A stretch of 64,000 bases of DNA, from NCBI RefSeq assembly GCF_000699445.3, contig NC_067202.1, positions 4,061,458 through 4,125,457 on the forward strand. The letters run 5' to 3'. The stretch comes from Schistosoma haematobium (Eukaryota > Platyhelminthes > Trematoda > Strigeidida > Schistosomatidae). Both the position numbers and the translations under genes were made by a program. Shown one piece after another: positions 33,665 to 46,026 of this stretch. The stretch's first letter is position 1; the number at the start of each line of letters is the position of its first letter. The notes under the pieces were generated by a model that was given only the letters and a program-made list of their open reading frames with translations, did no database searches and was not told where the DNA came from.

Positions 33665-33734
33665 CATAGTTAATACTCGTTAGAAAGGCATACCGTAAAT
33701 CTTAAGGAAGTTGATACTCGCCATGTGATTCAAA

Positions 33735-34231
33735 CTTCATGCATTTGGAGAACATATGGAACTCAAAACAATTGTCGACCAATATCAATGTCAGAATCGT
33801 CAATACCCACGTCAATACAGTTCTACTGTACGAAGCTGAAACTTGGAGAACTACTACAACGATCATTAAAAAATACAATTGTCTACGCAAGATACTCAAT
33901 GTCTGTTGATCGGATACCATCAGCAATAGCCTTCTGTGGAAGAGAACAAACCAGCTTCTGTCTGAATAGGAAATCAGGAAAAGACGTTAGAAGTGAATAG
34001 GATATACATTGAAGAAAGCATCAAACCGCATCACAAGGCAAGCCCTAACGTGGAATCCTGGCGGGAAAAGGAAAAAAAGGAAGATATAGGAATTAGAAGC
34101 AGACATGCAAAGAATCAATAACAACTGGGAACAACTGGAAAGGATTGCCCAGGACAGAGTTCATTGGAGAATCCTCGTAGGTTGTCTATGCTCCTCCACT
34201 AGGGCGTAACAGGCGTAAGTAGATAAGTATG
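33735..34231 (+). mobile_element. RTE LINE 3' fragment, decayed
   Basis: Matches the C-terminal part of the RTE element at 46019-49232 in the opposite orientation: AACATATGGAACTCAAAACA, CGAAGCTGAAACTTGGAGAA, GCAAGCCCTAACGTGGAATC, GAAAGGATTGCCCAGGACAG. It ends in a GTAAGTAGATAAGTA tail. Indels break the frame; 5'-truncated. Confidence 0.85.
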
Positions 34232-34494
34232 TGATTTGAAGCAACGTTACGTAACCCACCATTATCTCGAATCTTCCCACATATGAACATAGTGCACACG
34301 ATGTTGCGTCACTCAGTACACTACCCACATTCCAACCTCATCGATGAAAATATGGTCAGTACTAAAGAACTAGACAAACATTACATTTATCGCTACTGAG
34401 TAGTCTGTAAATTTAGGGAGTTGTCTGCTTCTATATTCGTCAGTTTTCATTTAGCATTTAGTCTCTTCTATTCTGTTTACTTTATATATTTCCA

Positions 34495-34625
34495 TTGATA
34501 TTGAACCCAGATAGGCTTTCAAGTTTCGCGGTAATCGTCTAACCTTTAGATCACTTAGCCGACATTCAATTGAATTCATATCTAAATGTCACGGCTTTTC
34601 ACTAAAACTACTTTCTGTTTATGTC
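34495..34625 (-). repeat. Decayed HHR-2 tRNA-like and 5' segment
   Basis: TTGAACCCAGATAGGCTTTC, AGATCACTTAGCCGACATTC and GGCTTTTCACTAAAACTA follow HHR-2 order on the minus strand. No hammerhead. Confidence 0.5.
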
Positions 34626-35076
34626 TTTTATCAGTTTTTATAGCCTAAAAATAATATTTAGTCGATAAATTTAATCAATCAGTTATTCTTTGTTTTCTTC
34701 ATTATTCTCTGTTAATCATTATATTGTTTCTTGAAAACTAAGAAAAGAATCATTTCTTTTATATTACAAACTGCATTGTTGTTTTATTTCACCTATCACA
34801 TTTATTGTTATTATTATTTGTCAATATCATTTCTATTGATGCATGTTAATAACTACTGACCTTACACATAAAACACCTTAAATGTTGATAGTGGTGGTGT
34901 TGCTTTAGTTACTATTCGGCACACGTGGCTTTATAGTTTAATTCATCCACCGTTTTGTTCCTTTTGTGTGTACATGTATGTTTTCGCATACTGGTTTATA
35001 GATTTATTAGGAAAATCAACAGAGTTTATGGGGGGGGGTTATTAGTAAAAAACAATTCAACCAATATATATACATT

Positions 35077-35969
<893 letters not shown>

Positions 35970-36300
35970 GTTGATGATTGTTTTATTTCATCTGTTACTA
36001 AAGTTTATTGTTTAAACAGTTGATTGGTGTTTGAGATTAATTTCATTTAAAAGTGTTGATATGGTAAAGTTTACAAATGTGTAGTAGTGTAACAATATTT
36101 CTAAACTGTTGTCCTTTAGAAAGTTAGATATACGATATTTGTGTGTATGTATAATTTTTCTTTCTTTCAATGTAACTATGTATAAATATTTTGGAATACT
36201 TTCATCGAATCGGTTGGTTATGTAGAAAATTGCGCTCAGCATAGTTTCCATTACAGTCTAGTGCCAAGTAAATCTTAGTCAATTAAAGTGTTTAGGATAT

Positions 36301-36540
36301 GTATAACTTGAGATGGTGGAGAAGATTTGTAGCTCAGGTAGATGATTTTGGTGGAGTTTTGTTCTCTGAGCTGGATGGTTTGGTCGTGGAGCTTTCATCG
36401 TTCTTCTGAACGACATCATCAGCACAAACTTCAGATAGAGTTGAAAGAGCTAGAAGCAACCGAACCAAAGCATAACACCAGTCAGATTCAAAAGTGTCGA
36501 TATTTGTTGACCATGTGATTAAAGTTTGTGCGATTATCTT
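36301..36540 (-). repeat. Unclassified dispersed-repeat fragment with an open frame
   Basis: On the minus strand the frame ends ADDVVQKNDESSTTKPSSSE and continues NKTPPKSST, a polar Ser/Thr/Lys stretch I associate with schistosome mobile-element proteins, but I cannot assign a family. It abuts a LINE-B 3' end. Confidence 0.35.
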
Positions 36541-36815
36541 AACTAGTGGTTCAAGGTGTTGAATGACATTACTAAGAATCAGCCATAATATTGTGGATAT
36601 ATTCACTCTTCATCTTTATTTAGATCTTAAGTTTCTTACTTATACTATACTTATATTACTACAATAAAAGGGACTAACTGCTTTAAATTAATATTGTAAC
36701 TAATTCCACTACTCTGGCACTCATCCTAATTTCATCGTGCTGATAGTGTGGCAATGTAAATCAATGAGCTTTTATAAGGTTCTACGTTACTCACGACTAA
36801 CTAAAAATAACTCCT
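36541..36815 (+). mobile_element. LINE-B 3' end, decayed
   Basis: TGGTTCAAGGTGTTGAATGA is a worn W-x-x-L-N-D motif. Then ATATTCACTCTTCATC starts the 3' UTR, and AAGGTTCTACGTTACTCACG and ACTAACTAA close it. Confidence 0.55.
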
Positions 36816-37180
36816 TCTACCAGTTGATAAGTTTGTAGTCCTTCGATAACCATGGTTCTTATAACACATACATACACATCCTACGTCTCTTCTCAAGTTC
36901 TATTCTGTTTAGCATAAGAGCGGTTTGGAAGATGATCAAACGTGATTAAACCAAAAGACTTGATATTGCTTGTTAAGATCCATCCACTTTATAATTATTA
37001 CATACATAATTATTGATAGTGCTGAGAATCGTTAACAGTGATGTAACTGTTATTGTTATTTTTTAGTTGTTTCCCTTTTTATCTTTCTTAGTGTTTTGCT
37101 TTGAGGTTTACAGGCGAATTTGTTTTGGTGCAGCTTAATGACAGATCCTATATTTATTGTTTAGAAAAATAACTGTTAGA

Positions 37181-37182
<2 letters not shown>

Positions 37183-37213
<31 letters not shown>
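37183..37213. repeat. ATT trinucleotide array
   Basis: Pure ATT run of 31 bp next to an HHR-2 copy. Confidence 0.95.
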
Positions 37214-37490
37214 CAGAATGGGGATTTGTGGAAATTGTAATAATTTTAACCGACTCATTCGGATAATAATCATGTGCTCACTAGTGACTGGCCTCAAGAT
37301 GGATTTCCTGAAGTTCTATTGAGGAGCTGTGACCAGAAGCGTTCAAGCCGTATCGATTGTGAGGCAGTTTTCCACCCCAGACAATGGATAAAGTGTTGTG
37401 CCCATACTACGACGAAGCGATCGTCTAGTGTTTGCAGGTTTTTTGATGGCGCTTTAGCCTTTGTCGACTCATAAATTCAACTGTCAAGAT
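37214..37490 (+). repeat. HHR-2 repeat, decayed, plus orientation
   Basis: ATCATGTGCTCACTAGTGAC, GATTTCCTGAAGTTCTATTG and GGAGCTGTGACCAG are the 5' part. GACGAAGCGATCGTCTAGTG and TTTTTTGATGGCGCTTTAGC are the hammerhead 3' half and tail. GAAA has become GAAG and CTGAGGA is missing, so it is inactive. A 66-codon frame across it is not a gene. Confidence 0.65.
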
Positions 37491-40400
37491 TGTTATTGGC
37501 TTAATGTTTGTATGACTTACTTTCATCATAGCATATAATTCAATCTAACCTCTTTGTCCAACATCCCATTTTATGCCTTTTTGTCTGTAGCTGTGGTTTA
37601 GTTATTGTTATGGCTTCTATCTTGTAATCACTACGATCTCGATTCGAATCCTACTCCCCCTACAGGGGGTGGGGTGGTATCATCAGTTTTTAAATCTCTA
37701 GAAAGTACCTCTTCATCAATTACACAAACCTATCTTTTGATAGATAATTTAATAAATTTAAGCAATGTAGAATATGTCAAACCTTTAAATGAGTATTATT
37801 CTTTCATAACTGCTTCAAATTATTCTTAAGCAATTGGTGAAAATGCAATTCTGTGTAAAATATTTTTTTTATCTTCCCATTTGGTTTAAATTTATCAAAC
37901 AACAGAAGGCGCATGTATTAAGGAGAGAAGGAAAAGGAAATGTGTTAGTTTTATTCTGTGATTGCTTTGTTTTACTATTCTGTATATTTATATATTTAAA
38001 TCTTATTCCCTCTTGTTATCATCCAGATCCAGACTTTTATCATATAAATCTTAATTATCATCGGTCTGTTATATAAAACATATTTCTATAGCGCTTTCCC
38101 TCTCTCTCTCTCTCTCTCTCCTTCCACACATTGTCGTTTAATTTTTTTCTGTCTTACCTCTCACTTATTATTATCTTTCATATTAAATTAGAATCATAAC
38201 CAAATTGTCTTCAGGTGGTGTCAGTCTAGTGTACTACTATGCATATCACTAATTGTAGCAGATTGAAAAAAATTAGGAATAAAGTACTTTCCTTTAAGTA
38301 TGATCGCTTCATACAAAATTATTCATGCATGCAAGCAGGTAGTATCGTCATCGTCGTTGTTGTTGTGGGTGTGGTGGTGGTGGTGGTGGTGTTCTGTTTT
38401 CTTTGAAACTAAAATATTTTGCCTTTCGGTAGTTTTCTCTCAGTCTGAATCTCATATGATATTTTCTCTGTAATTTCGCCTTCATTTTTTTCCTTTTCTC
38501 ATCTTTGTCTTGTTTTAGTGAAGATATTATAAATTTTCTATTAATTCTTCCTTCGAAAAATTTATTTTATCGTATAATAAGCCATATTTATACATCTGGT
38601 CATTAATGTACTAAGTGTTTTACCTATATTCCGATGTGTTTCTATGCTCGGATTGTGCAGACACATATATACACTGCAGTACCATACTACCGTACCTCTG
38701 TATGTACACGCATACACATGCAACATATTATGGGAGTAAACTTGTTATTATTATTATTATTTTACAATATGTTCTACCTTATTTCAATAATAAAATATGA
38801 TTAAGACTAACATGTGTATTTCGATCCATGTACACCTGGTTCTCATGTATTATTTGTCTTTCATTCATTTACTTGTTCACTAACCGACTCGCACACCCAC
38901 ACGCACATGCAGCGAGAGAGAGAGGGAGAGAGAGACTCGTCGACATTTGTTTGCGCATCACTAAGACAATAATTTCTCATCTAATCCTTTTTTTCTAATT
39001 ATTACTATGTGAATTTTCTTTGTTTTTAAGTAATCAACCTGTTTATACGTGTGTTGTATCAACTAACAACAAGTGTTATTGTAGCCAACGTTATCGTCGT
39101 CATAATGCCTAATATTATTAATAATAACAATACTATCGAACGGTATTTGTGAATACTATTCCCAGATTTGTTTTATTATTATTATTATTATTGTTTTCAC
39201 TGTCTTATTTACGAATTGTTATTTCAAATGAATGTTGATTCCTTCTTGTAACCTTTACCAAAAACATATATACATAAATAATCTATGACTTAATGTATAT
39301 TCAACATTGATTCGTTGTGCGTATGTCCTCTGTATTCCTTCACATGTTGCCTTTGTAACTAATGTTATTAGTTTGTAATGTCTAGATTTCTTGGAGGGAG
39401 GGAGGGAGGACGACGTTATCCTTGTGTGACGTCTGTTTTTGTTTGCATTGTGTGCATCTGCACTCCTCCTTCTCTTGGTCATCGTCATAGATTTAATTTG
39501 TATTTATATTGCACTCCGTTTTTTTTAAATTGTTTCTTAGCTTTTCTCACGCGCTTTCCCGACTGAAACTTCAAAAACAAGTAATGGCCGAGAGATTGAG
39601 ACTGTGTATATGTAGGGGGTAGAGACAGAGTGAGAGTGATCTAGTAAAAAAGAATAATTATGTCGTAACCATTACGAATGTTTGATGTTGTTGCCGTTCC
39701 CAATTATCCTGCCGATTACACATGCTTCATTTTGGCTATTTCCTTTTTTTTCTTCTTCTTCTTCTTCCCTCTCTATCTCTCCATTCTCAATAACATTCAT
39801 CGAAATACGCCTCTGAAATCGTTTAGTTTTCTATTCACTGGTTGCGTTCTTAATTTATGCATGAAATTATGATGTAATTAATATTATTATTTGTAAAAAC
39901 TGTCGTGTACATTTGAACGAATAAGTTTCAAAGTAGTTGGATTAATGAAAGACATTGTGGAAGAAAATTATGTCTGTAAAGTATCTCAGCAATTAAACTT
40001 TAAGTAAATTCAATGCTTCGCTCAGTAATCCGATCCAAGCTTTTTCACAGAAATATAATCGAACAGCTAAATTACAAATTATATGATTCTCCTGTTCACT
40101 GTGTGTACTAAACAGGTCATCTGATCATGTTAACAATGTTGAAGGTAAGAATTTGCTGTAGTGAGTATGCAAAATGTAGTGTGAAAAGGGGGGAGGAAAT
40201 TGTGTTAAGATAACAGTTGTATGTATGTATGTGTGTGTAGATCTGATGCGCGAAGAATCCGTTGACTATACATCACCTCTGATAATTTGGTAGATGATAT
40301 GAATCAAACATCTCACAGCATGAATAAAATGAAGATAAGTAAACAAAGATAATTGTTTGTGTTAATGTGTTAACTAAGCTAATTGTTCACCGTATATTTA

Positions 40401-40664
40401 GACAAACCAGCTGATTGGAACAAGTGAAACTAGTCATTGTTGTTCAGATAATAAGACATAAATTAAGCGCATTAAAATGTAAAATGAAGTTCAGGTTTAC
40501 TTGTTAATCGCTAGTTGCCATGGCACAGTCTATCGGTTCAAATTATCATTCCACGTTAGTACAGATAAAGGATAACATCAAGACGAATCCCAAATTGGTT
40601 GAAGTAGTGGCAGTATGATTATTAATAATAAAGGTTAGGTATTGAGGAAAAAACCTATGAAGTG

Positions 40665-41285
40665 ATTTCGAGACTTAGGTTCTACGGGAGGATAAAGAGT
40701 GAATGCAGCTGGTCCATGGCGAACTTTTCTGAGGCATACCACCCAAAGTCCCCAACCATTGGTTACGATAATCACACAGACCTCAAAGAAGTAGTCTTAA
40801 CCTATAAACATGGCTTAGTTCTATTGACAATTACCTTGCGGACTGTTGCCATATTTTGGTTTCGAAATCTTTATTCTTCCAACCTATTCGTACATCAGAC
40901 AACATCGCCCATCGATATAGGTGGTGGTTTGACATACGTAAGATATTTCTCTGTCACCTGAGATGATGAAGAGTCGCTACCTCATCAGTCGATTTGGCAT
41001 ATTTACCTGGTACTTTATTCTTAACCAAGGCATTGCTTACTGTGTGGTCCAAAATTATCTGAGCAATAATTCGAAGACACCTGCTGTCGAATGCACCAGT
41101 AACCTACAAATATCCTCTACACTTAATCGCCATGTTCCACATCCATAAAGTAGACTGAAGTGAACTGCTGTACAGTAAACTCGCCCTTTAGTTTGAACAT
41201 GGATATATCGCCTACGCCATAAGTGACGCAAGTTGGCATAAGCCAATCGAGCTTTCTGAATCCGTGCCGAAATTTTGTCAAACAC
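40665..41285 (-). pseudogene. LINE-B reverse transcriptase C-terminal remnant
   Basis: On the minus strand ARIQKARLAYANLRHLWRRR, GRVYCTAVHFSLLYGCGTW and VEDICRLLV are followed, in shifted frames, by DHTVSNALVKNKVPGKYAKS and TDEVATLHHL. This is the order found at the C-terminus of RTE-like schistosome LINE proteins, past the reverse transcriptase core. Stops and frameshifts show it is dead. The 3' UTR is not attached. Confidence 0.7.
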
Positions 41286-41778
41286 AAACAACGGTTGTCT
41301 GTTTAAACCATTCCGTGATGTAAACAATGAAAAGTTGACTAGTGGAATACAACTAATCCAAATGTATATTCTTTGTTTTATGAAAAACGTACACACTAGG
41401 TTTCTCCCTTTTTTTTTTCTGCTTAATTCTCCCCATTGTATTAACGTTTTTTCTATGATATTTAAACTATTACTATCCACCACCGCCTTTTGCTGTTATC
41501 CGAAATGATTTTCCTTATATGAATGTCACTATGGCTATTAGTCATTACAAAACGAGACGAAACAAAATAAAAAGTGGAGAATACACAATCCCTCATAGAA
41601 TACAAAAATTCTATGTATTTTTTTCATATCTCAAATGGGTGTCTTTTTTATAGCTTCCGTTGTCTCAGCCTTCTGTTTCCATATAATAAATAGGATTATC
41701 ATTATTTTGCCCATTTGTGTTTATGACTCAGATAGTCTGGGGATTAATAGTTATCTCGATGTGTACTTGTCATGTAGA

Positions 41779-41780
<2 letters not shown>

Positions 41781-41832
<52 letters not shown>
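41781..41832. repeat. TA dinucleotide array
   Basis: Pure AT run of 52 bp. It yields Tyr-Ile frames on both strands, which are artefacts. Confidence 0.95.
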
Positions 41833-41835
<3 letters not shown>

Positions 41836-42283
41836 TTATCAGCTGATTAAACATACTTGTTGTGACAAGGCATTTACGATGATTAATATTAGTCGACTTG
41901 ATAGTTAGAGTAGATTCTTCCCTATTTTTAAAACTGTATATATGTTTACGTTGATGTATGTGCATGTGTGTTAATATGGTTATTAGAATGAAAAGTCCGA
42001 AGTATGGAGTATAAAGTACGTATTACTATGGTCTTGTTGTATCGTCTACTTTATTTTGTTGTCATTCGTTATTATCACCAGTATTATTAATAATAATAAT
42101 CTATCAACACGAATGTATAAAAATGAATTGTTTTTGATGAAATTATTTTGTGAAAAAGTATCCTATTTGAGCTGTACTAATGATCTCTTCATAAAAGGGA
42201 ATGTTCTATAATTGCTAACTAATTAAATAAATTTCAGATGCAATTACTAATATGTATATAAAAGTAGTGTATAGCAGGGATTG

Positions 42284-42710
42284 GAAATGAAATGCTTACC
42301 ACGTGCATACAGCCACTGCCAGGGAAGTCCTACTCACTGCCTTCTCGTATGTGTTGTTTGCGAAATTGAGCGAACGAAAAGCGAATATCCGGTGCTTTAA
42401 CTAGATTGGTGGATATGGAAGATTCGCCTACGGGAGTTGGAAAACCCTCATTCCAAATCAATGGTGCACATGGGCTCCAGGATCCTGAACGAATAAATAG
42501 CGTATGAACCAATTATTGGTCACCGGCTACCATGGGACTGCATCTTCTGACTTTGCTCCACTTCCTTGTGGATTAAACCTTTAGGTCGAAGGCTTGGGGT
42601 GTGGTCCCTAAACAACCACCTGCTTCGATCTGAGCGCTCGGGCAGTATCATAACCCACACACAAATCAAATGACTTGTGTGGCGCATATGTATTTGGTTC
42701 CCCTTTTGTA

Positions 42711-42785
<75 letters not shown>

Positions 42786-42800
42786 ATAAATAATAAATAA
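42284..42800 (+). mobile_element. R478 repeat, 5'-truncated, with TA expansion near its tail
   Basis: Starts about 70 bases into R478 (GAAATGCTTACCACGTGC). It keeps the 45-bp block (GGTGGATATGGAAGATTCGC) that other copies lack, and ends CAAATAAATAATAAATAAG. Between TTTGTACC and TTCAAATAAA a 67-bp TA array (42714-42780) replaces the short ATATTTATGTG of other copies. Confidence 0.8.
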
Positions 42801-43464
42801 GTTTATTCCCATCAAGTATTCGTTCAATACATACATATAAAGCTTGGGATAACTGGATTTTCCCATGATATTAAGTAGTTTTCAACGATGCTTATATAAC
42901 TATAACCTACATATATTAGATACAAATTAATTTACCGAATATGGAAATGAAACTAGTTTTTTGTTATTTCTCCCAGCTTATATCATCAACCAACTAGAAT
43001 ACTGACTGTATAAATTTTATTTTATAATCATACTGGAAAAAATTTTTTGTCGGAAGAAAACATCTTTCAAAAAATGGTTACATCGAAGTCACATTATACT
43101 GACTGTTTTTGGTATACTGTTTTATGTTTGCATGGTAATTTAACATGTGAAGTTAACTTTCTGATCCGAATTTTGTTCCAGCCATCATGTCTTCATCAAC
43201 TGCTATGACTGACACATCCATATACTACATATACTTAATCACTGTCTACTTCGACATACAATGGTCATTGTTTTAGTGGAGTAGATTAGAAGAAACTTAA
43301 GATTGGTTGATATAAGATATAGAGTCAGTCCATGAAGACATTCTTTGATGCTCTGAACCATGTTGGTATATGTAGACTGTCTAGTTAAAGTCTTCATGAT
43401 TATCATTGGGTAATATATTCAAAGTCGTTCTCAATAATGTATGTGCCTACCTTGATTATCCTCC

Positions 43465-43600
43465 CTTAGATATCAGTTTTCTAAAATTATCTCATATTTT
43501 TAAAGAATAAATTCATTTTATCTTTTCAAATCATATTATCAGATGCTTGATGTTTTCTACTACCACTGATACTGTTACTACGTATCGTCTACTGGACTAA
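43465..43600 (+). mobile_element. LINE-B 3' UTR fragment, decayed
   Basis: GATGCTTGATGTTTTCTACT, then ACCACTGATACTGTTACTAC, matches the middle of the LINE-B 3' UTR (compare 6210 and 53190). The end is missing. Confidence 0.4.
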
Positions 43601-43670
43601 TTTCATCCCACTGTGTTTTTTAAAAAAATCATTTTGTTTACAATTTAAATTTACTCAACATTTATTTAAC

Positions 43671-43890
43671 ATCAATGGTTAAGATCATGAGTCAGTTGAA
43701 GCTAGACCATCATGGAAAACCTGGAAGCACTGGACGGCCGTCTCGTCCTATCGTGGAACTCCTCAGCAGTGCGCATCCACGACCTCGCCCCCTGCGAGAT
43801 TCGAACCCAAAACCTACTGGCTTCGCGCGCGAGCACTTAATCACTATATCACTGAGCCGGCATCCAACGGTGTTAATGTCTAGAATGACT
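43671..43890 (-). repeat. HHR-2 repeat, truncated, well preserved
   Basis: AAGATCATGAGTCAGTTGAA, then the hammerhead, then a tRNA-like block with GGATTCGAACCC-type B box (here GAGATTCGAACCC on plus) and TAATGTCTAGAATG where it breaks off. Confidence 0.8.
43727..43772 (-). ncRNA. Hammerhead motif, HHR-2 family, GAAA mutated
   Basis: Stem I GCACTG/CAGTGC is perfect, and CTGAGGA and GTC are intact. GAAA reads GAGA and stem II is weakened (GTTCC against GGAC). The core change should abolish cleavage. Confidence 0.7.
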
Positions 43891-44925
43891 TTAAGATTAA
43901 TATCATTGATGGATATTCATACTTTAAATTATTATTCGATGTCTACATTATAATCCACAACCATTCCGCTCTTTTTTTGCTACTGTCGGACAGTAATTCC
44001 TGTTGTGTCTTTTTTATTTATTAAAATTAATAAATAATAATATGACCATTATTAGTTGTAATAATTTCAATGAAAAACAAACAAACAAACTAATTCTCTC
44101 TCATTATACACACATTTCAAAGTTCCATATTATTCCCTCTCCCCCACTTGTGAGTACTATACATATATATATCAGTCGTGTGCACGTTCACGCACATCTA
44201 TGAAACATTATGGGTGTTTCCGTCCATTTGTTTTGGAAAAATAATGAATATTAAAGATACATATTATTATATAAGCAAATGAAAATTTATTTTATATGAA
44301 TAGAGCTATTTATCATTTTCATAGTCTATGCCGAAATTACATTTTTCGAAACAAAAAATATATATCGTAGCAACAGTTATAAAAAAAGGGGGAGAAGATT
44401 ATTAAACTATTTTTTTTGTCATTAATTTTCGTCATGAGTTTTTTTTAATTTTGGAGGAAATCATGTCATATTATGTGAAATTAATCAATTATCATTGAGT
44501 AAAGTAACCGGTAGTATGATTGTATCTAATCTTGCTTAGTGATCGTTGGATTCGATTGATCAAGCTACAATACATCTATTAGTATCCAAGTGATTCAAAC
44601 TTGCTTGTGTTGTATTGATATGTTATGTATTTGGAATTAGTGGATAAGGAACGCTGAACCTAGATTTCTTGTCAGGAAGGCGCACCTACAATTTGATGAG
44701 GAATTTACACTCTGTGTTAGATATGAACCCACCTCACTCAACTTCTCAGTGTACGATGTTGAGTCTAGTTTCCGCATTACAAATTAATAAATATAATTTA
44801 ATCAACAAATATGATATCGGCTAATAACCAATAACCAATCAAACATTTTCCTCTCCAGAAAATCATGGAGTATTCAGTTTGATCCAATATTAGATTTTGG
44901 ACTGGATGTTCCTGGGACGATTAAA

Positions 44926-45321
44926 ATGACACTTAACACGAAACAACCATCCAGTAAGCCTTCAGGCATTTACAGTATTTATCTAATTGATTTCAACTCG
45001 TTTGATAGACGATTTCTAAAAGGTTTATTCCGATCTTTTCATGGAATCAATCAATTAAAAAGAAATAATCGATTCAAATGGTTACTAGTAATAGTAAAAA
45101 CATCATACTCACTAGGCAATTTTGTACCTATATCTGGACTTAATAGCTTGGTGAATAACCTGTTTAAGTTTGAAGTGAATACGTATATAGTACATTTGAA
45201 TCTCAATTTGAACATTAATACTGAAATACAAATGTATTCGTCGTATTTTAGATTCAACTGCTCTAGACACAATTCATTTATCCATAGAAGCAATCTTCTC
45301 AAGATGAATCTACATCAATAA
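44926..45321 (+). other. 131-codon open frame, unrecognised
   Basis: Begins MTLNTKQPSSKPSGIYSIYL and ends in a stop at 45319, 170 bp before exon 2. No signal peptide or recognisable domain. The opposite strand is also open for 83 codons. It shares no visible repeat with the rest of the window. It could be a chance frame or a relic; it cannot be an internal coding exon of the ADAM-like gene as read, because it ends in a stop. Confidence 0.15.
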
Positions 45322-45492
45322 AGATTAATCTAATGTTCATTTCTGAATATCAGCATCGTTCACGATTCAATAATGATATCAATGTATTGAAAGATTGAAA
45401 AATTGATTGTTTTTTTGTCCTCTTTTATAAATAATTTAATTTGTTTACTAAAAATAGTCTAATTTTTTTTTAAAATTTTAATTCCGTTTTAG

Positions 45493-45626
45493 ATCCTTTA
45501 CTGAAATCTGTTGTACAAACAGATTATGGTTATTTATCAAATGTACCATTACCATTCATTATATTATTTCCATATCAAGCAAGAAAATCACGTAATAATC
45601 ATGATACATCTACATTGGGAAGACAA
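45493..45626 (+). CDS. ADAM-like metalloprotease, exon 2 (start of prodomain)
   Basis: Acceptor TTCCGTTTTAG, donor GTAAGC, 134 bases. The first two bases complete an Asp codon with exon 1. Residues 109-153 read DPLLKSVVQTDYGYLSNVPL, then PFIILFPYQARKSR. This fits the variable N-terminal part of M12B prodomains. It ends in phase 0, matching exon 3. The element-rich DNA starting 50 bases downstream belongs to intron 2. Confidence 0.75.
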
Positions 45627-45679
45627 GTAAGCTCGAGAGAGAGAGAGGGTTTCCCCTCTAATTTTCTATTATTATTATT

Positions 45680-46018
45680 ACTTACTTACGTCTGCTACTC
45701 CTCGTGAAGAAGCATAGGCTGCTTACCAGCCTTTTCTACCCAATCCTGTCCTGGACAATTCTTTCCAGTTGTTATTCATCCTTTTCATATCTGTTTCTAT
45801 TTCCCGATGTGATGTGTTCTTTGGCCTTCCTCTTTTCCGCTTCCCTTCAGGCTTCCAAGTTGGGGCTTGCCTCGTGATGCAGTTTGATGAATTTCGTAAT
45901 GTATGTCCTATCCATTTCTATCGTCTTTTCCTAATTTCTTCTTCAGCTGGAATCTGGTTTGTACTCTCCTACAGTAGGCTGTTAGTGATAGTATCCGGTC
46001 AATGGATGTTGAGTATCC
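45680..46018 (-). mobile_element. Older RTE copy, 3' part (left of nested insertion)
   Basis: Starts with the CTTACTTACG tail and matches the 3' end of the inner element with many differences (GAAGAAGCATAGGCTGC against GAAGGAGCATAGGTCGC). It breaks at TTGAGTATCC, where the inner element begins. It had inserted into an ATT run. Confidence 0.9.
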
Positions 46019-46026
46019 TTACTTAC

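Noticed and set aside
36391..36422. Hammerhead-like motif on the minus strand (CTGATGA, a TCGTTC/GAACGA stem, GAAA)
   Set aside because: No stem III partner and no NUH triplet at a suitable place follow GAAA. It lies in an open, polar coding-like frame, so the match looks accidental.
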